64,000 nt of DNA, from the NCBI RefSeq assembly GCF_000219625.1, contig NC_018218.1, forward strand, positions 5,146,001 through 5,210,000, given 5' to 3'. Both the position numbers and the translations under genes were made by a program. Below the pieces are notes generated by a model. It was not told the DNA's origin, ran no database searches, and saw nothing but the letters and a program-made list of their open reading frames with translations. Of this stretch, positions 10,663 through 20,853 are shown in pieces. The DNA comes from Zymoseptoria tritici IPO323. Lineage: Eukaryota; Ascomycota; Dothideomycetes; Mycosphaerellales; Mycosphaerellaceae. The stretch's first letter is position 1; each line of letters opens with the position of its first letter.

Positions 10663-11321
10663 GGTTGCTTCGCTGGATTCTGGACCGATTCTCGTGGAGA
10701 GCAAGCTCCGAAGAAGACGTGGTCGCGGACAAGAGTCTCAAGATCAATTGAGGGCTTCAAGAGTAGATTGCCCTACGATAGAAATCTCCTCCGGCACATA
10801 CAAGAATCTTGCTGGAGATCTGCTGAATCAGCAGGCTTCAAGTGAATGTGCGTGGCATCGAGCAAGTTTCGTCGGCTAAAAGGCGAATTCGACAAAAATC
10901 AAGTGGTCAATTCGAGCAAAGATCACCCAGCGGCAACGTCACTTTTACGATGCCACATGTTGACAGCCGTGTAGCAGCATATCACTCTCCACAATGTCTC
11001 GCGTGGTTCTCCAGACAAGTCACGCGATGAAGGCTGCCGAGAATGCACAGACGGAACTTGGTGTGGTTCGTCCTGATTCATCTCTTCCTACCCAAGACAA
11101 CTTGGAGAAGTCTAGAGGCCATCGAGAGGCTGTTCGAAACGAGAAGTCCATTCGTTAAGGACATGGAACGACATGTCAAGGCGACAGGAGCACCTTGGCT
11201 TGGTGGCTTCGGACGAGCATATTGAGCAAGAGTCGGTGAAGGAGAAGGATGAGGATGGCGTGGCTCATGCCGATGTGTGATACAAAATATGGAACAATGA
11301 GAACCTGTATCTGCTACTGTC
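10663..11321. other. intergenic region upstream of the frameshifted kinase
   Basis: These 659 bp lie between the kinase start and the 3' end of the Zn2Cys6 gene. Only short unrecognisable frames occur here. It should hold the kinase promoter. Confidence 0.45.
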
Positions 11322-13526
11322 TCAGGTCAAGTTCCAAGACAACTGTGAGAAGTCAAAGATCTGCGAGACATCGTCCAATATCTCCGATGGAATCTCGAAG
11401 GGCGACAGATCCAGGTTCTCGTTATTAAAGGCTTGAGTATCGAAAGTGGCAACGTCTGACGACGAGGCGAACGTGTTGGGCGTCTCCGCGATTGCATTGA
11501 GCCGTCCACTTTGCCCGCGAGTGTTGTGTCGTTGCACTGTCATGAAGTCGTCGATTCTGGTGATCTGATCCTTCAGTCGCTGGCTGGCACCTTTGCTCGC
11601 GTGTAGGCCTTCGAGCGTAGACAAGAGCTGAGCCATGGCCATCATAACGTCGCGAATGCTGCGATACTCGTTCTCGCTCAGTCGCTGCTCCAATGTAGTG
11701 GCGAGGATTTGGCCAATGACACCCAGATGGAACAGAAGAGGGACGCTGATCGCATGGTGATAGCCAGTCGGTATCGCGCTGAACGCATTCACTACCTCGT
11801 TCGCGATTTGGCATTTCTCAAAAATGCTTCCGCCGGTTACGGACAGAAGAGTCATGCGCAGCAGCTGGACCGTTGCCACAATATCGGCGGCCTGAAACCC
11901 AAATCGATCCAGTCTTGGCTTGGAAGTGATCGGGTTGGTCTCCTTCAGACACTGCGGTAAAAGCCCGTACATGGACATCACGCTGTTCAGCACCGCTTCC
12001 TGTGACAGCGAGTCGGATGCTTGAAGAACTCCATCGATCAAAGTCTGCCGTTGAGCGCGACTTTTCCGGACAGAAAGACGCATGATGATGTGTTCCAACA
12101 CCCTGTACAGGTCAATGACGAAGTTCCGGCCAGCCATCCAGCTCACACTGTTGCTGTCGGCTGAGGAGCCCAAGCCTGTGCTAAGGAGTATGGTGTCTGT
12201 CGCAAAACCAGAGTCGTCGAACATGTCGTCATCTACCTCGGAGGGATACGACACGCTCGATTGGTATTCTCGACTGCGGATCACACCTCCCCAGACAATG
12301 GAAGTGAAGATGTCCAAGGTGTATATGGACCAAAATAGGCGTCGGCGTTCCTGCGTTTCAACCAGTCCGATATCGCTGGGCCAATTGTTCTCATCGTGAA
12401 GACCCTCGGAAGCCACTATAGTGTGGTAACGACCTAGGTGTCCATGCATGTCACGGAACTTTCCATCCTGAATGGCTGCCAGTGCGAGCAGGGCATGTGT
12501 TCGCAATGTGTTGAGATCCGTGTGGTCGCCATTAACCTGGCGTATAGACTCGGTGTAGTACACTTCAGGTGCAACAGGTTGAAGACTTTGTAGGTCCCAT
12601 CGAGGATTGAAAACAGCCCCATCTCGCACGCGAGCTGAGACAAGCGCACACACAGCCATTGTGACGGCAAACAGCGATTTGTTAGTGTTGTACTCCGCGC
12701 GTGAGACGCGGCGGATGAATGTCGGTTGGTGGAATAGTGGAAATATAGGATAAACGATCTCGAAGAATAATTCCACAAGGTCCATAACGGTGGCGTGAGT
12801 GTAATCACTCGGCGCTCTCCAGGTACTGTGTTGCTCTCCATGGATCGGGTTTCGATTCGCAGGTTGCGGCATTGAATGGCGTGGTGGAGAGCGGGAGCGC
12901 CGACGCTGATGCTGATGCTGATACTCGTCACTCCGATGGTTTCCAATCTCGTTGTGCGGGCTGCGAAGCTGATCGCTCGGGCTAAGGTGATGTCGAGCAT
13001 CTTTGGGGCTCTCTTGCTGGATCGTGCTTCTTCGCCGATCGTCGGTCTGAAACCGCTGATTGCGAAGATCTCCGGTTGGTCCAGGCTGTTGATGGCCACT
13101 CCATCGGCGCTCTTCTCGACTGCCTCCGGCGGTGGTATTGGGTAGCGTGGAGTTATTTCCAGGCACGCGGGTTAAAAAAGCCTGGCCTGGTATAGCATGT
13201 TGTCCTGAGATGGCAGTTGGGCCGCTTAATGAGACTCCCGTGTCCGAGGCATGTTGCTCAACGCGTCCAGCACCCTCGGCCTGCCCATTCGACGAGGTAC
13301 CTGCCACGCCAGCCCTTGCGTGAGGCTCCCCATCATCACGCCGACGAGGCGCTCCTCTCCGCTTTTGGGGCCGATTGAAAGTGCATGGCTGATCGAAAGA
13401 AACGCAGCTTTGGCAGCGGGAGTCGTTCAGACTGGCTCTGCATCGCTTGCTTCGTTTGTGGCAGTAGTCGCACGCACGGGAGATGCGCCGCTTCTTCACT
13501 CGATGTGAGTGCTCATCGTCGCTCAT
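11322..13526 (-). CDS. Zn2Cys6 fungal transcription factor
   Basis: This 734-residue protein has one uninterrupted frame. The N-terminal binuclear zinc cluster has the exact CX2CX6CX8CX2CX6C spacing (Cys19, 22, 29, 38, 41, 48) and is flanked by basic residues (VKKRRISR, KRRGAPRR). A low-complexity Ser/Gln/Arg-rich linker runs to about residue 230. The middle homology region of the fungal_trans type follows (MDLVELFFEIVYPIFPLFHQPTF..., RRRLFWSIYTLDIFTS). It is a nuclear DNA-binding regulator, probably of CGG-containing sites. Its position between the two levoglucosan kinase-family genes makes it the obvious candidate pathway regulator. That is inference from location only. Confidence 0.93.
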   Translation of the reverse strand: MSDDEHSHRVKKRRISRACDYCHKRSKRCRASLNDSRCQSCVSFDQPCTFNRPQKRRGAPRRRDDGEPHARAGVAGTSSNGQAEGAGRVEQHASDTGVSLSGPTAISGQHAIPGQAFLTRVPGNNSTLPNTTAGGSREERRWSGHQQPGPTGDLRNQRFQTDDRRRSTIQQESPKDARHHLSPSDQLRSPHNEIGNHRSDEYQHQHQRRRSRSPPRHSMPQPANRNPIHGEQHSTWRAPSDYTHATVMDLVELFFEIVYPIFPLFHQPTFIRRVSRAEYNTNKSLFAVTMAVCALVSARVRDGAVFNPRWDLQSLQPVAPEVYYTESIRQVNGDHTDLNTLRTHALLALAAIQDGKFRDMHGHLGRYHTIVASEGLHDENNWPSDIGLVETQERRRLFWSIYTLDIFTSIVWGGVIRSREYQSSVSYPSEVDDDMFDDSGFATDTILLSTGLGSSADSNSVSWMAGRNFVIDLYRVLEHIIMRLSVRKSRAQRQTLIDGVLQASDSLSQEAVLNSVMSMYGLLPQCLKETNPITSKPRLDRFGFQAADIVATVQLLRMTLLSVTGGSIFEKCQIANEVVNAFSAIPTGYHHAISVPLLFHLGVIGQILATTLEQRLSENEYRSIRDVMMAMAQLLSTLEGLHASKGASQRLKDQITRIDDFMTVQRHNTRGQSGRLNAIAETPNTFASSSDVATFDTQAFNNENLDLSPFEIPSEILDDVSQIFDFSQLSWNLT

Positions 13527-13840
13527 ATTGACGACCGTTGTTGCCGATACATGAATGATCTAATCCGCAGTCGTCGCAGAGATGAAGGAAGAGCGAGCCG
13601 TAAGAATAGATTGCTCAACTGTCGATTGATAGAGGTCTAAGGTTATATGATGAACAAGATGTTGTGGTTGATCACGCGAGCCGAGGGCTAAGGCGAGGGA
13701 AGGTGGAGTCATGGAAGCGGCCCTGAAAATTTGAAGAGACAGCGAGGGTATATTGATGGCAAGACCTGAAATATTGATTCACCGCCTCAATGTAGTATGA
13801 AATACCGCTAATTAACAACGCCTCAAATCTACCTAGAATG
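13527..13840. other. intergenic region upstream of the Zn2Cys6 gene
   Basis: These 314 bp lie between the regulator start and the kinase stop. They should hold the regulator promoter. No other feature is seen. Confidence 0.4.
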
Positions 13841-15256
13841 CTACCACTTGTTATCAAACACTTTGCCATCCACATAATTGACCATCTCCGAGACAGGCTC
13901 AAGCGAATTGGCCTTGCCACCGAATTGAATGCCTTTTCGCATGACTTCGCGATAGTTTTTCCCGGGATTGACCTTGCCCAGCACATACGACTCCCGAGTC
14001 GCGACCTTGTCCGGCACAGGAATACTTCGACCAACAACTGCCTCCATTCCTTGCCACGCAAAAGTGATGGCCTCCTTCGCATCAGCTGGAATACCGGCCT
14101 CGTCGAGCATAACGATCCTCGTCTCTGGGAATGCTTTCTGCATATAATCAACGATATTGGGGTTCTTGGCTCCGCCGCCACACATGAAGATCTCCGCGAG
14201 AGGACCGTATTGTGTTGGCATGTAGCGGTGGTAGTGGTCGACGATAGCAGCAGCTGTGATTCTGGTTACTGTGGCCACGATGTCGTTTTCGGAGAGGCCC
14301 TTCTTCAGCCCTCGTTCAATCAGATCGTGAGCGATTGTGTCTCGGAATACCTCTCGGCCAGTGGTTTTCGGCGGCGCTTTCGAGAAGTAGGGATGTCGCG
14401 TCAGGAACTCGTCGACAAGCTGTTGGTCCACTGTTCCAGCTCGGCCCATGGCTCCGTCCTTGTCGTACTCTCGCTCTCCGTTGGTGAAATGTCTCACGAC
14501 AGCGTCGATGAAGACGTTTCCTGGACCCGTGTCGAAGTCGAAGTACTCCTGGTTCAACTTGCCGTCCTTATCGGGCGGAATGAAGCATACATTTGCGATA
14601 CCTCCAATATTCTGGCAAGCGCGAAGTTTGGTTGGATGGTGAAGCACAAGAGAGTCGAAGAAACCAATCAGTGGAGCTCCCTGCCGCCCAGCAGCTTGAT
14701 CAGATACTCGGAAGTCTGTGACGGTTGTGATACCAGTTCGACTAGCGATGAATGTTCCCTCGGCCATGGTCAATGCAGATTGAGTTTGGCCTTCCTCTGG
14801 CATGCTGAGTAGCCAGATTGTCTGTCCGTGTGATCCGATGGCGTCGATGCTGGCAATCGATACGTTGTGCTTGGCCGCGAATTCATGAACCGCCGATGCG
14901 AAAGTCTCTCCGAGCAGAACGTTGACCTCTGAAAGCTCCTCGGGTGTCGTGCTGTTCTTGAGAATCATTTTCATCACACGCTTCTTGATCGTCTGCTCAA
15001 GAGGCACTTCGTCGTATTTCAGCAGCTCGAAGTCCATGGGAGCTCCTGGGGATGATTGCCGGAATCGACAGAGTGCACAATCAATGCCATCCATCGAGGT
15101 TCCTGAGTTGAGTCCTAACACAGTGATGTCCAAATCGGGCCCGGCATGGTATCCATTGACTCCATGGATTCCGTTGACACCATTAGTGCCGTTGACCGAA
15201 TGGGTCACTGAGATTCCGTTTGCTGAAGGCATTGTGTATGCGATGATGCTTGTCAA
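13841..15256 (-). CDS. levoglucosan kinase (AnmK family)
   Basis: The 471-residue frame has no intron. [17 protein letters not shown] (48-64) is the ATP-binding signature, [15 protein letters not shown] follows, then [12 protein letters not shown] and QNIGGIAN (215-222). FDTGPGN (241-247) contains the catalytic Asp242, and CGGGAKNPN and [20 protein letters not shown] close the domain. From memory, this is closely similar along its length to levoglucosan kinase of Lipomyces starkeyi, much more than to bacterial AnmK. That enzyme converts levoglucosan plus ATP to glucose-6-phosphate in the cytosol. The N-terminus has an extra Asn/Gly-rich stretch (21-36). Translation may instead begin at Met9 (15232). 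It is divergent from an SDR gene across only 159 bp. Confidence 0.93.
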   Translation of the reverse strand: MTSIIAYTMPSANGISVTHSVNGTNGVNGIHGVNGYHAGPDLDITVLGLNSGTSMDGIDCALCRFRQSSPGAPMDFELLKYDEVPLEQTIKKRVMKMILKNSTTPEELSEVNVLLGETFASAVHEFAAKHNVSIASIDAIGSHGQTIWLLSMPEEGQTQSALTMAEGTFIASRTGITTVTDFRVSDQAAGRQGAPLIGFFDSLVLHHPTKLRACQNIGGIANVCFIPPDKDGKLNQEYFDFDTGPGNVFIDAVVRHFTNGEREYDKDGAMGRAGTVDQQLVDEFLTRHPYFSKAPPKTTGREVFRDTIAHDLIERGLKKGLSENDIVATVTRITAAAIVDHYHRYMPTQYGPLAEIFMCGGGAKNPNIVDYMQKAFPETRIVMLDEAGIPADAKEAITFAWQGMEAVVGRSIPVPDKVATRESYVLGKVNPGKNYREVMRKGIQFGGKANSLEPVSEMVNYVDGKVFDNKW

Positions 15257-15415
15257 AATTGGCTTGGAAGATGTGAGCTCAAAGAACGGGGTCTTTGGGC
15301 ATCGGCAATTATTTACTCCAAGCTACACTGGTCGAGAGTTAAAGTGCCGACATGGCAGAACGGCCGGTAGGGCAAGGCGAGACCGCGGTGTTGTTGGAGC
15401 ATCGAGCTCGCTTGA
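15257..15415. promoter_or_regulatory. compact divergent promoter, levoglucosan kinase / SDR
   Basis: Only 159 bp separate the two start codons, so the promoters are likely shared. GC-rich CGGCCG occurs at about 15360. A palindromic CGGTTCCG lies just downstream, within the 5' part of the SDR transcript (15532-15539), and is a possible zinc-cluster site. Confidence 0.4.
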
Positions 15416-16622
15416 ATGGCTAAACATTTAACAGATCTTCCAGCTCGCAATTTGTTCGGCTACGGATGGAACAGCCGCTCAGACGCCGTCAATATTCGTA
15501 CATACTCCCATTCGGGAAGTGAGCAGCACGTCGGTTCCGACACAGGTGAGTCGGGGTCGGACTCTGTGTTCGCGTTGATCAAATTGTCTGGAAGAGAGTT
15601 GCCTTTCGACACACGATCAGTAAACAGCGTTACTCGTCCAGCAGACTTTAGTCAAATGGATTTGGTATGTGATGTTCTTGAACGTCCGGCATGTACAAGC
15701 GAGTATGTCCGCAAACGCTGACAATACCAACAGTTCGATCTTAAAGGCCAGACGGCAGTGGTCACAGGAGGTGCGCGAGGACTTGGGCTTTCATTCGCAG
15801 CTGTTCTCGCTCGAGCCAACTGTAACATCGCCATTCTCGACATTGGCCCTGATGCATCCGAAGGCGTCAAAAGCCTCAAATCAGAAAGCGCCGTGAAAGT
15901 ACAATACTACACATGCGACATCAGCTCCACGTCACAAGTCACCGAGGTCATCCAACGAATCGACCAAGACTTTGGACGAATCGACATCAACGTCAACGCC
16001 GCTGGAGTCGTCAAGGACGAACCTTTCTTATCCACGACGGAAGAAAATCTGGATCGCACTTTTGCCATCAACTTCAAAGGCTCTTTCTTCGTTGCACAGG
16101 CTTGTGCCGCAAGCATGATTCGTCGATTGAAGTCGTCGAACCAGGGCATACCGGTTGATCCATCCATCGATGGTGGCAGCATAGTCTTCATTGCTTCGAT
16201 CTCAACGCATATTGCTTCCAGCGCGCAGAACATCAGCGCCTACGTTGCGTCGAAAGACGCTGTGCGAGGTCTGGTGAGACCCCTTGCTGTAGAGCTTGCA
16301 CCATACGGCATCAGGGTGAACAGCCTTAGTCCCGGGTAATGAGAATCCTATCGTCATGATTTCGCCTTCGCTAACGAGTCTTTTTAGATACATGATGACC
16401 GATATGATGCGAGGATTGCAAAGCCAGCAGCCAGACTTGGTTAGCCAGTTCATGAAGGAGACTCTACTGGGTGGTGGAAAGCGAATTGGGCAGCCGGAAG
16501 AGCTGCAGGGCCCTTTGCTTATGTTATGCTCTCGAAAAGCAGGTGGATGGATGACGGGACAAGAGCTGTTGGTCGATGGTGGTGCATCGAGCTGGAAGCA
16601 CCCTGCCGTGCTCAGTCACTGA
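15416..16622 (+). CDS. short-chain dehydrogenase/reductase (D-arabinitol dehydrogenase-like), multi-exon
   Basis: The core is FDLKGQTAVVTGGARGLG (TGxxxGxG cofactor motif), NAAG, the SIST serine region and YVASK (Tyr-x3-Lys), then GIRVNSLSPGYMMTDMM. The product ends VDGGASSWKHP. Two introns are clear: MDL|GTATGT...CAACAG|FDL at about 15666-15734, and SPG|GTAATG...TTTTTAG|YMM at about 16339-16387. The first exon is less certain. A further intron from GTGAGT at 15546 to CAG near 15629 keeps the frame and shortens the N-terminus. The real start might be later than 15416. The enzyme probably oxidises or reduces a polyol or sugar with NAD(P)H. It shares a promoter region with levoglucosan kinase, which supports a role in the same pathway. 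Confidence 0.8.
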
Positions 16623-16954
16623 GTCGACGAGCGAAAGGAATCGGTAGATAGGGGTTCAAAATTTTGACATTGTGCGACAAGTGCAATCACAGGTAATCTT
16701 GATATCGATATCGTCGAAAGTGTGCTGTAGCAGTTGTCCCCCAGGCCCGCCGAACTTGGAGAGCTGTGCGTCGTTGAAAATGCTCAACTTGAAAGCAGCA
16801 TTGTGCGAATGTTCAACGATCAGCTGAGCGAGAGCGCGCAAAGGGACACAGTTGAAAGGTTCAAGATCAGGGTAATAGCACAACTTCATTTAGTTACTCT
16901 TTCTCACTATCATGTCATCACTCAACCGCCGCACATCGCTCTTCTCCTTTCCTT

Positions 16955-18817
16955 TCAAACTTTCTCCTCTGCGAATGTCTGCAAATCACCCTTCTCATCA
17001 GAGCTATCGCCTCGGTGACCGTCCTCATTCACCTCGTATCCGTCCACTTCCGCGAACAATCTCTTCGATGCCAGCACGAGGTCGCCGCCAGCCTCCTGCA
17101 AGCGAGCCTCGTAAGAAGCCATGTTCTTGCTGACAAGCAAGCTGTCGTTCGTGAATAGCAAGTTGATCTCTTCCAGGGACTTGTTCGCTACCTCTGGGTA
17201 CAAGAAGTAGATGATCGGAGTAGCAATGACGTTCATGGCACCGAAGAAGAGGAAAGTGCCGTATCCGAGCTTGTCGAGCATGATTGGGATCACAAAGCCG
17301 GTGACACCGCAGCCAATGGCCCAACCCATGATAGTCATGGCATAGCCTTTGGCTCGGATCTCCTGTGGCCAGATCTCGGAGCCGTAGATCCAGCAAGGCA
17401 CTATAGATTGGTGTCAGCCTTTCAATGCTCGTAGAATAACGAAGACGTCGCAACGTACCGATGTTGAACATTGTAAAGAACCAGAGGAAGACGAAAACGA
17501 ACGATGCTGCTGCTGTGCCGAGGGATTGGGACAGCTCGGGGTTGCTGGCAAGAGAATCTCTTGATGTCTTGATGAATGCGGCGACCAGGAACAGAGAGAT
17601 TCCTTGGGTGACGAAAGAGACAAGAAGGGACTTTCTCCGTCCCAGTCGATCGATAACAAGTGCAGCGGCCGCGGTTCCGAAAATACCAAAGGTGTTGACG
17701 AGTCCGGCGAGCCAGCTCGATTTGTACTCATCAAAGCCGGCAAGCGCAAAGAGCTGGGTTGCCCAGGTAGCCTTCAAATACATTAGCGTGTGGTTTGGTC
17801 ATATCGGATGCTGTTCATGACGTACGATGGCCAGAATACCAGTCCATTGCTGAATGGTCTGCAGGGCAGCACCCATAGCCGCTCGTCGACCAAGGTGAAG
17901 AGATCCCGAGTATCGCCCACCCAAGAAGATGTTGATGTACTTGTTTCGCTTGTGTCCCGAGTCTGCAACAATAGCGTCGAGCTGTGCAATCTCTTTGGTG
18001 AGTTCGGAGTCGTCTACGGCCAGATCGCCGCGAAGCTTTCTTAGAATTTCGATGGCGTCGGCACGGCGGTGGTTGGCAACGAGCCATCTGTACAAGAGTG
18101 TCAGCGTGTCACCGACGTTCATGGTTGCATAGAAGTATACCTGGGTGATTCAGGAACGATTGGCACGATCACTAAGACGATGACCATGAAGGAGGCCATG
18201 AACCCGAAAGGAAAGCGCCAGCGGAACTCCGGTCCCATGTCTCTGATGCCAAAGTTGAGCCAGTAGGCAATTACGATGCCCAAGAAGTTGGCAACAAACA
18301 CAAGGGAGAAGGTGGAGCCTCGATTGTGTGCGGAAGACAGTTCAGACACCCAGGACGGGATGATAGTGTTGACGAAACCAATTCCCAGTCCGGCGACGAT
18401 GCGGGCAATGATGAACTAGCACAAGTCAGGACAAGACGACTCATTCGATTGAGATTACAATGAGCTTACCATATCCGAGTTGACGCTGCCGCACATCAGA
18501 GCAGCACCCAGGACACAGAGGGCTGCTCCGATGGCAACACCCTTCTTTCTTCCAATCTTGTCACCAGTCCACCCTCCAAGGAGACAACCGATCATGGCAC
18601 CAAAGTAGTATGCAGCCGCGAGACCACCTTGCTTGGTCGGGTCCGTAACTTTACCATTTGCTCCGATCTTGGCCATGTCAATGAAACCGGGCGTGCCTGA
18701 AACCGAGCCATAGACACCCTGGTTGTATCCCTCGAAGATCAAAGCGATGGCACTGAAGACATTGAGGAGAATGAAGAGGAACTTGCCCGGCAACCGGCGC
18801 CAAAGTTGGATACCCAT
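16955..18817 (-). CDS. MFS sugar transporter (sugar-porter family), five exons
   Basis: Exons 18817-18470, 18415-18141, 18087-17826, 17771-17459 and 17400-16955 give 547 residues. All introns are GT-AG, and the third has a clean CTAAT branch point. The product has about 12 hydrophobic segments. Sugar-porter landmarks include GDKIGRKKG after TM2, PESPR at the end of exon 2, QQWTGI, DRLGRRKS in the second half, YGSEIWPQEIRAKG, and the C-terminal PEVANKSLEEIN, which replaces the usual PETKG motif. It sits in the plasma membrane and probably imports a hexose-like substrate by proton symport. It is divergent from the second Gfo/Idh/MocA gene. In the context of levoglucosan kinase it is the candidate anhydrosugar importer, by inference. 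Confidence 0.92.
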
Positions 18818-19277
18818 TGTAGAGGATGCAGAGATGAGGCCCGAGTGAATGGATTGTGGGGAATGGAGAACATGGGGTTACAGAACCGGCGATCAGGTCG
18901 AAGTATATGCACTTCCACGTGGAGTAGTTCGGGCGTTCGGTCTTAGCGTAATTGTCAGCGTGACGACCCAGCTCCAAGTCTTCGCCCACTGGTGGAGATG
19001 GGCTCATGTGGCAGCGTCTAGACGGCTATCTTGGTATAATTTTAAGCGACGGAGGTCGGGACCGAACTTAACCGCCATCGCACAACTGGCACGGCGTCGA
19101 GACTGCGGGGATGAACACTACCTAGGCAATCAGTAGAGGTCAAATCGGCCACATGACCACCAAAAGCGCACGGCTGTACAAGCCATCGTCTGTCTCGTCT
19201 TCTTCGACATTGGTGTTGACAAGTTGCCTAGATTGACAACTCTCCGACTTCTCCCGGCTCAAATCTCCACCTCGACG
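18818..19277. promoter_or_regulatory. divergent promoter region, MFS transporter / dehydrogenase
   Basis: These 460 bp lie between head-to-head genes. They contain the palindrome CGGGACCG (19057-19064), of the same CGGNNCCG form as the site near the kinase/SDR pair. No coding signal. Confidence 0.4.
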
Positions 19278-20450
19278 ATGGCAACGAAACAAACGATTTG
19301 CCGATGGGCAGCACTGTCTCTATCGTCCATTGCGGGAGTGTTTGTCCCTGACATTTTGCTTCCAAGGGATGCATCCGAGGCCATCAAGCACGAGCTGGTC
19401 GCAGTCAGCACAACGGGAACCGACGAACGAGCTCAGTCCTGGTTGACGGAGCAGAAAGTTCCAGATCCAGAGACGATAAAAGTCTACCATGATTGGAAAA
19501 CCATGCTCGCTGAGGGAGACTTCGACATCGTCTATATCTCAACGCCTCATCCACTCCACTATGAGCACACAATGGCCGCGTTGAAGGCAAAGCGGAACGT
19601 GCTCGTCGAAAAGCCAGCAACCATGAACGCTGTCCAGTTCAAGGTTCTTTCGGATCTAGCACGCAAGCAGGGAGTGGTATTGATGGAGGCAATGTGGACC
19701 AGGTACCTGCCCGCGACTCGATATTTACAGGAAGTCCTGTTGCCAAAGATCGGAGAAGTGAGAAGAGTCTACGCGGACTTCTCCTTTCCAATCGTTTCGG
19801 ACGATCTGTCCCACTCTTCTAGATTCCTCGATAAAGGTGCTGGAGCAGGGAGTCTGTTGGATCAAGGAGTGTATGCCCTGACATGGGCAGACCTGGGGCT
19901 CAATGGTATTCCATCTAAGGCGCTCACGAAGGTTGCACACGCAAGCACCATGAATGTCCCAGGAGTTGCAGGAGAAGTGGACGATATCACCACTGTCGTG
20001 CTATCCAAGCAGAATTCGGAAACAGCAGTTCAAGAAGCCGTGGCGATTGTGACAACGAGCATGACTTTGCCAGGATCAAGCAAACCAGCTTTCTACCAAC
20101 GACTCCAGGCAAACAAGAGTGCACCTTCCGTCAGAATCGAGGGAACCAAGGCAAGTATTGCTGTTCCGTTCCCTCCAATCCGACCGCAGGAGTTGAGAGT
20201 GCAGTGGTATGGAGCGGAGCATCTCGATAAGGATGGCATCGAAACTGAAGAAGTCATCAAGAAGCCTGTGGAGCGAGGCTGGGGTATCTGGTACCAGGCC
20301 GATGTGATCGCGGAGAAGGTGTTCTCTAGGCAGGCTGGAGCGGAAGGAGAGGTTATAGGGTATGAGGAGTCGTTGCGTGTGCTTGGATGGATGGACGCTG
20401 CTAGAGCACAGGCTGGCATTCGATACAGTGAGGAGTCCGAGAGAGTCTAG
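19278..20450 (+). CDS. Gfo/Idh/MocA oxidoreductase with degenerate dinucleotide loop
   Basis: The chosen start (MATKQT, 19278) gives 390 residues, matching the family and the paralogue at 4660-5942. An upstream in-frame ATG at 19224 would add 18 residues. The product shows FDIVYISTPHPLHYEHT, the EKP loop intact (VEKPATM, Lys112), MEAMWTRYLPATRYLQ and GSLLDQGVYALTW. The N-terminal loop is odd. Where the family has a glycine-rich GxGxxA, this protein reads WAALSLSSIAG (10-20), so both conserved glycines are absent. The 5' sequence is a single continuous frame, and no alternative exon is evident. Bacterial levoglucosan dehydrogenase belongs to this family, which fits the neighbourhood. Catalysis with a changed cofactor loop is uncertain. 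Confidence 0.87.
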   Translation: MATKQTICRWAALSLSSIAGVFVPDILLPRDASEAIKHELVAVSTTGTDERAQSWLTEQKVPDPETIKVYHDWKTMLAEGDFDIVYISTPHPLHYEHTMAALKAKRNVLVEKPATMNAVQFKVLSDLARKQGVVLMEAMWTRYLPATRYLQEVLLPKIGEVRRVYADFSFPIVSDDLSHSSRFLDKGAGAGSLLDQGVYALTWADLGLNGIPSKALTKVAHASTMNVPGVAGEVDDITTVVLSKQNSETAVQEAVAIVTTSMTLPGSSKPAFYQRLQANKSAPSVRIEGTKASIAVPFPPIRPQELRVQWYGAEHLDKDGIETEEVIKKPVERGWGIWYQADVIAEKVFSRQAGAEGEVIGYEESLRVLGWMDAARAQAGIRYSEESERV

Positions 20451-20853
20451 ACTCCGTGCATCGCGAGTACCCCACCTTCGTGCTCTGATGTATGCATGCA
20501 ACTTTTGTCGCTGGTCCACATGTCATCTTACGACTTGCAACCCAAAGGCAGAGTGCGTCGAAGACTGCCCGAAAGCCGTGATACATCCGAGCTCAGTGCG
20601 TGCCATGGAGCCGCGTACCAGTTTGCAGCGGGTCGGACCTCCAAGCTAGACAATCAACCGCCTTTCAACCTTTCAACCGTCATGTCGTCGCATACATCCG
20701 ATCGCTTCAACGTAGAAGGAAGAGGCAATTGCGGAGATGATATGGAGAAATGCAGAGCCTGGGGCCCCGCGTGCTGTTCCAGTTTTCTCGTGATTGCAAG
20801 TCGGGCAAAGAAGCCTGGAGTTCACACCCTCATTAGAACAGCCACGTCTAACG
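20451..20853. other. intergenic region between dehydrogenase and GMC oxidoreductase
   Basis: These 403 bp join two co-directional genes and should hold the GMC promoter. An in-frame ATG at 20794 would extend the GMC protein by 20 residues without family support. Confidence 0.4.
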
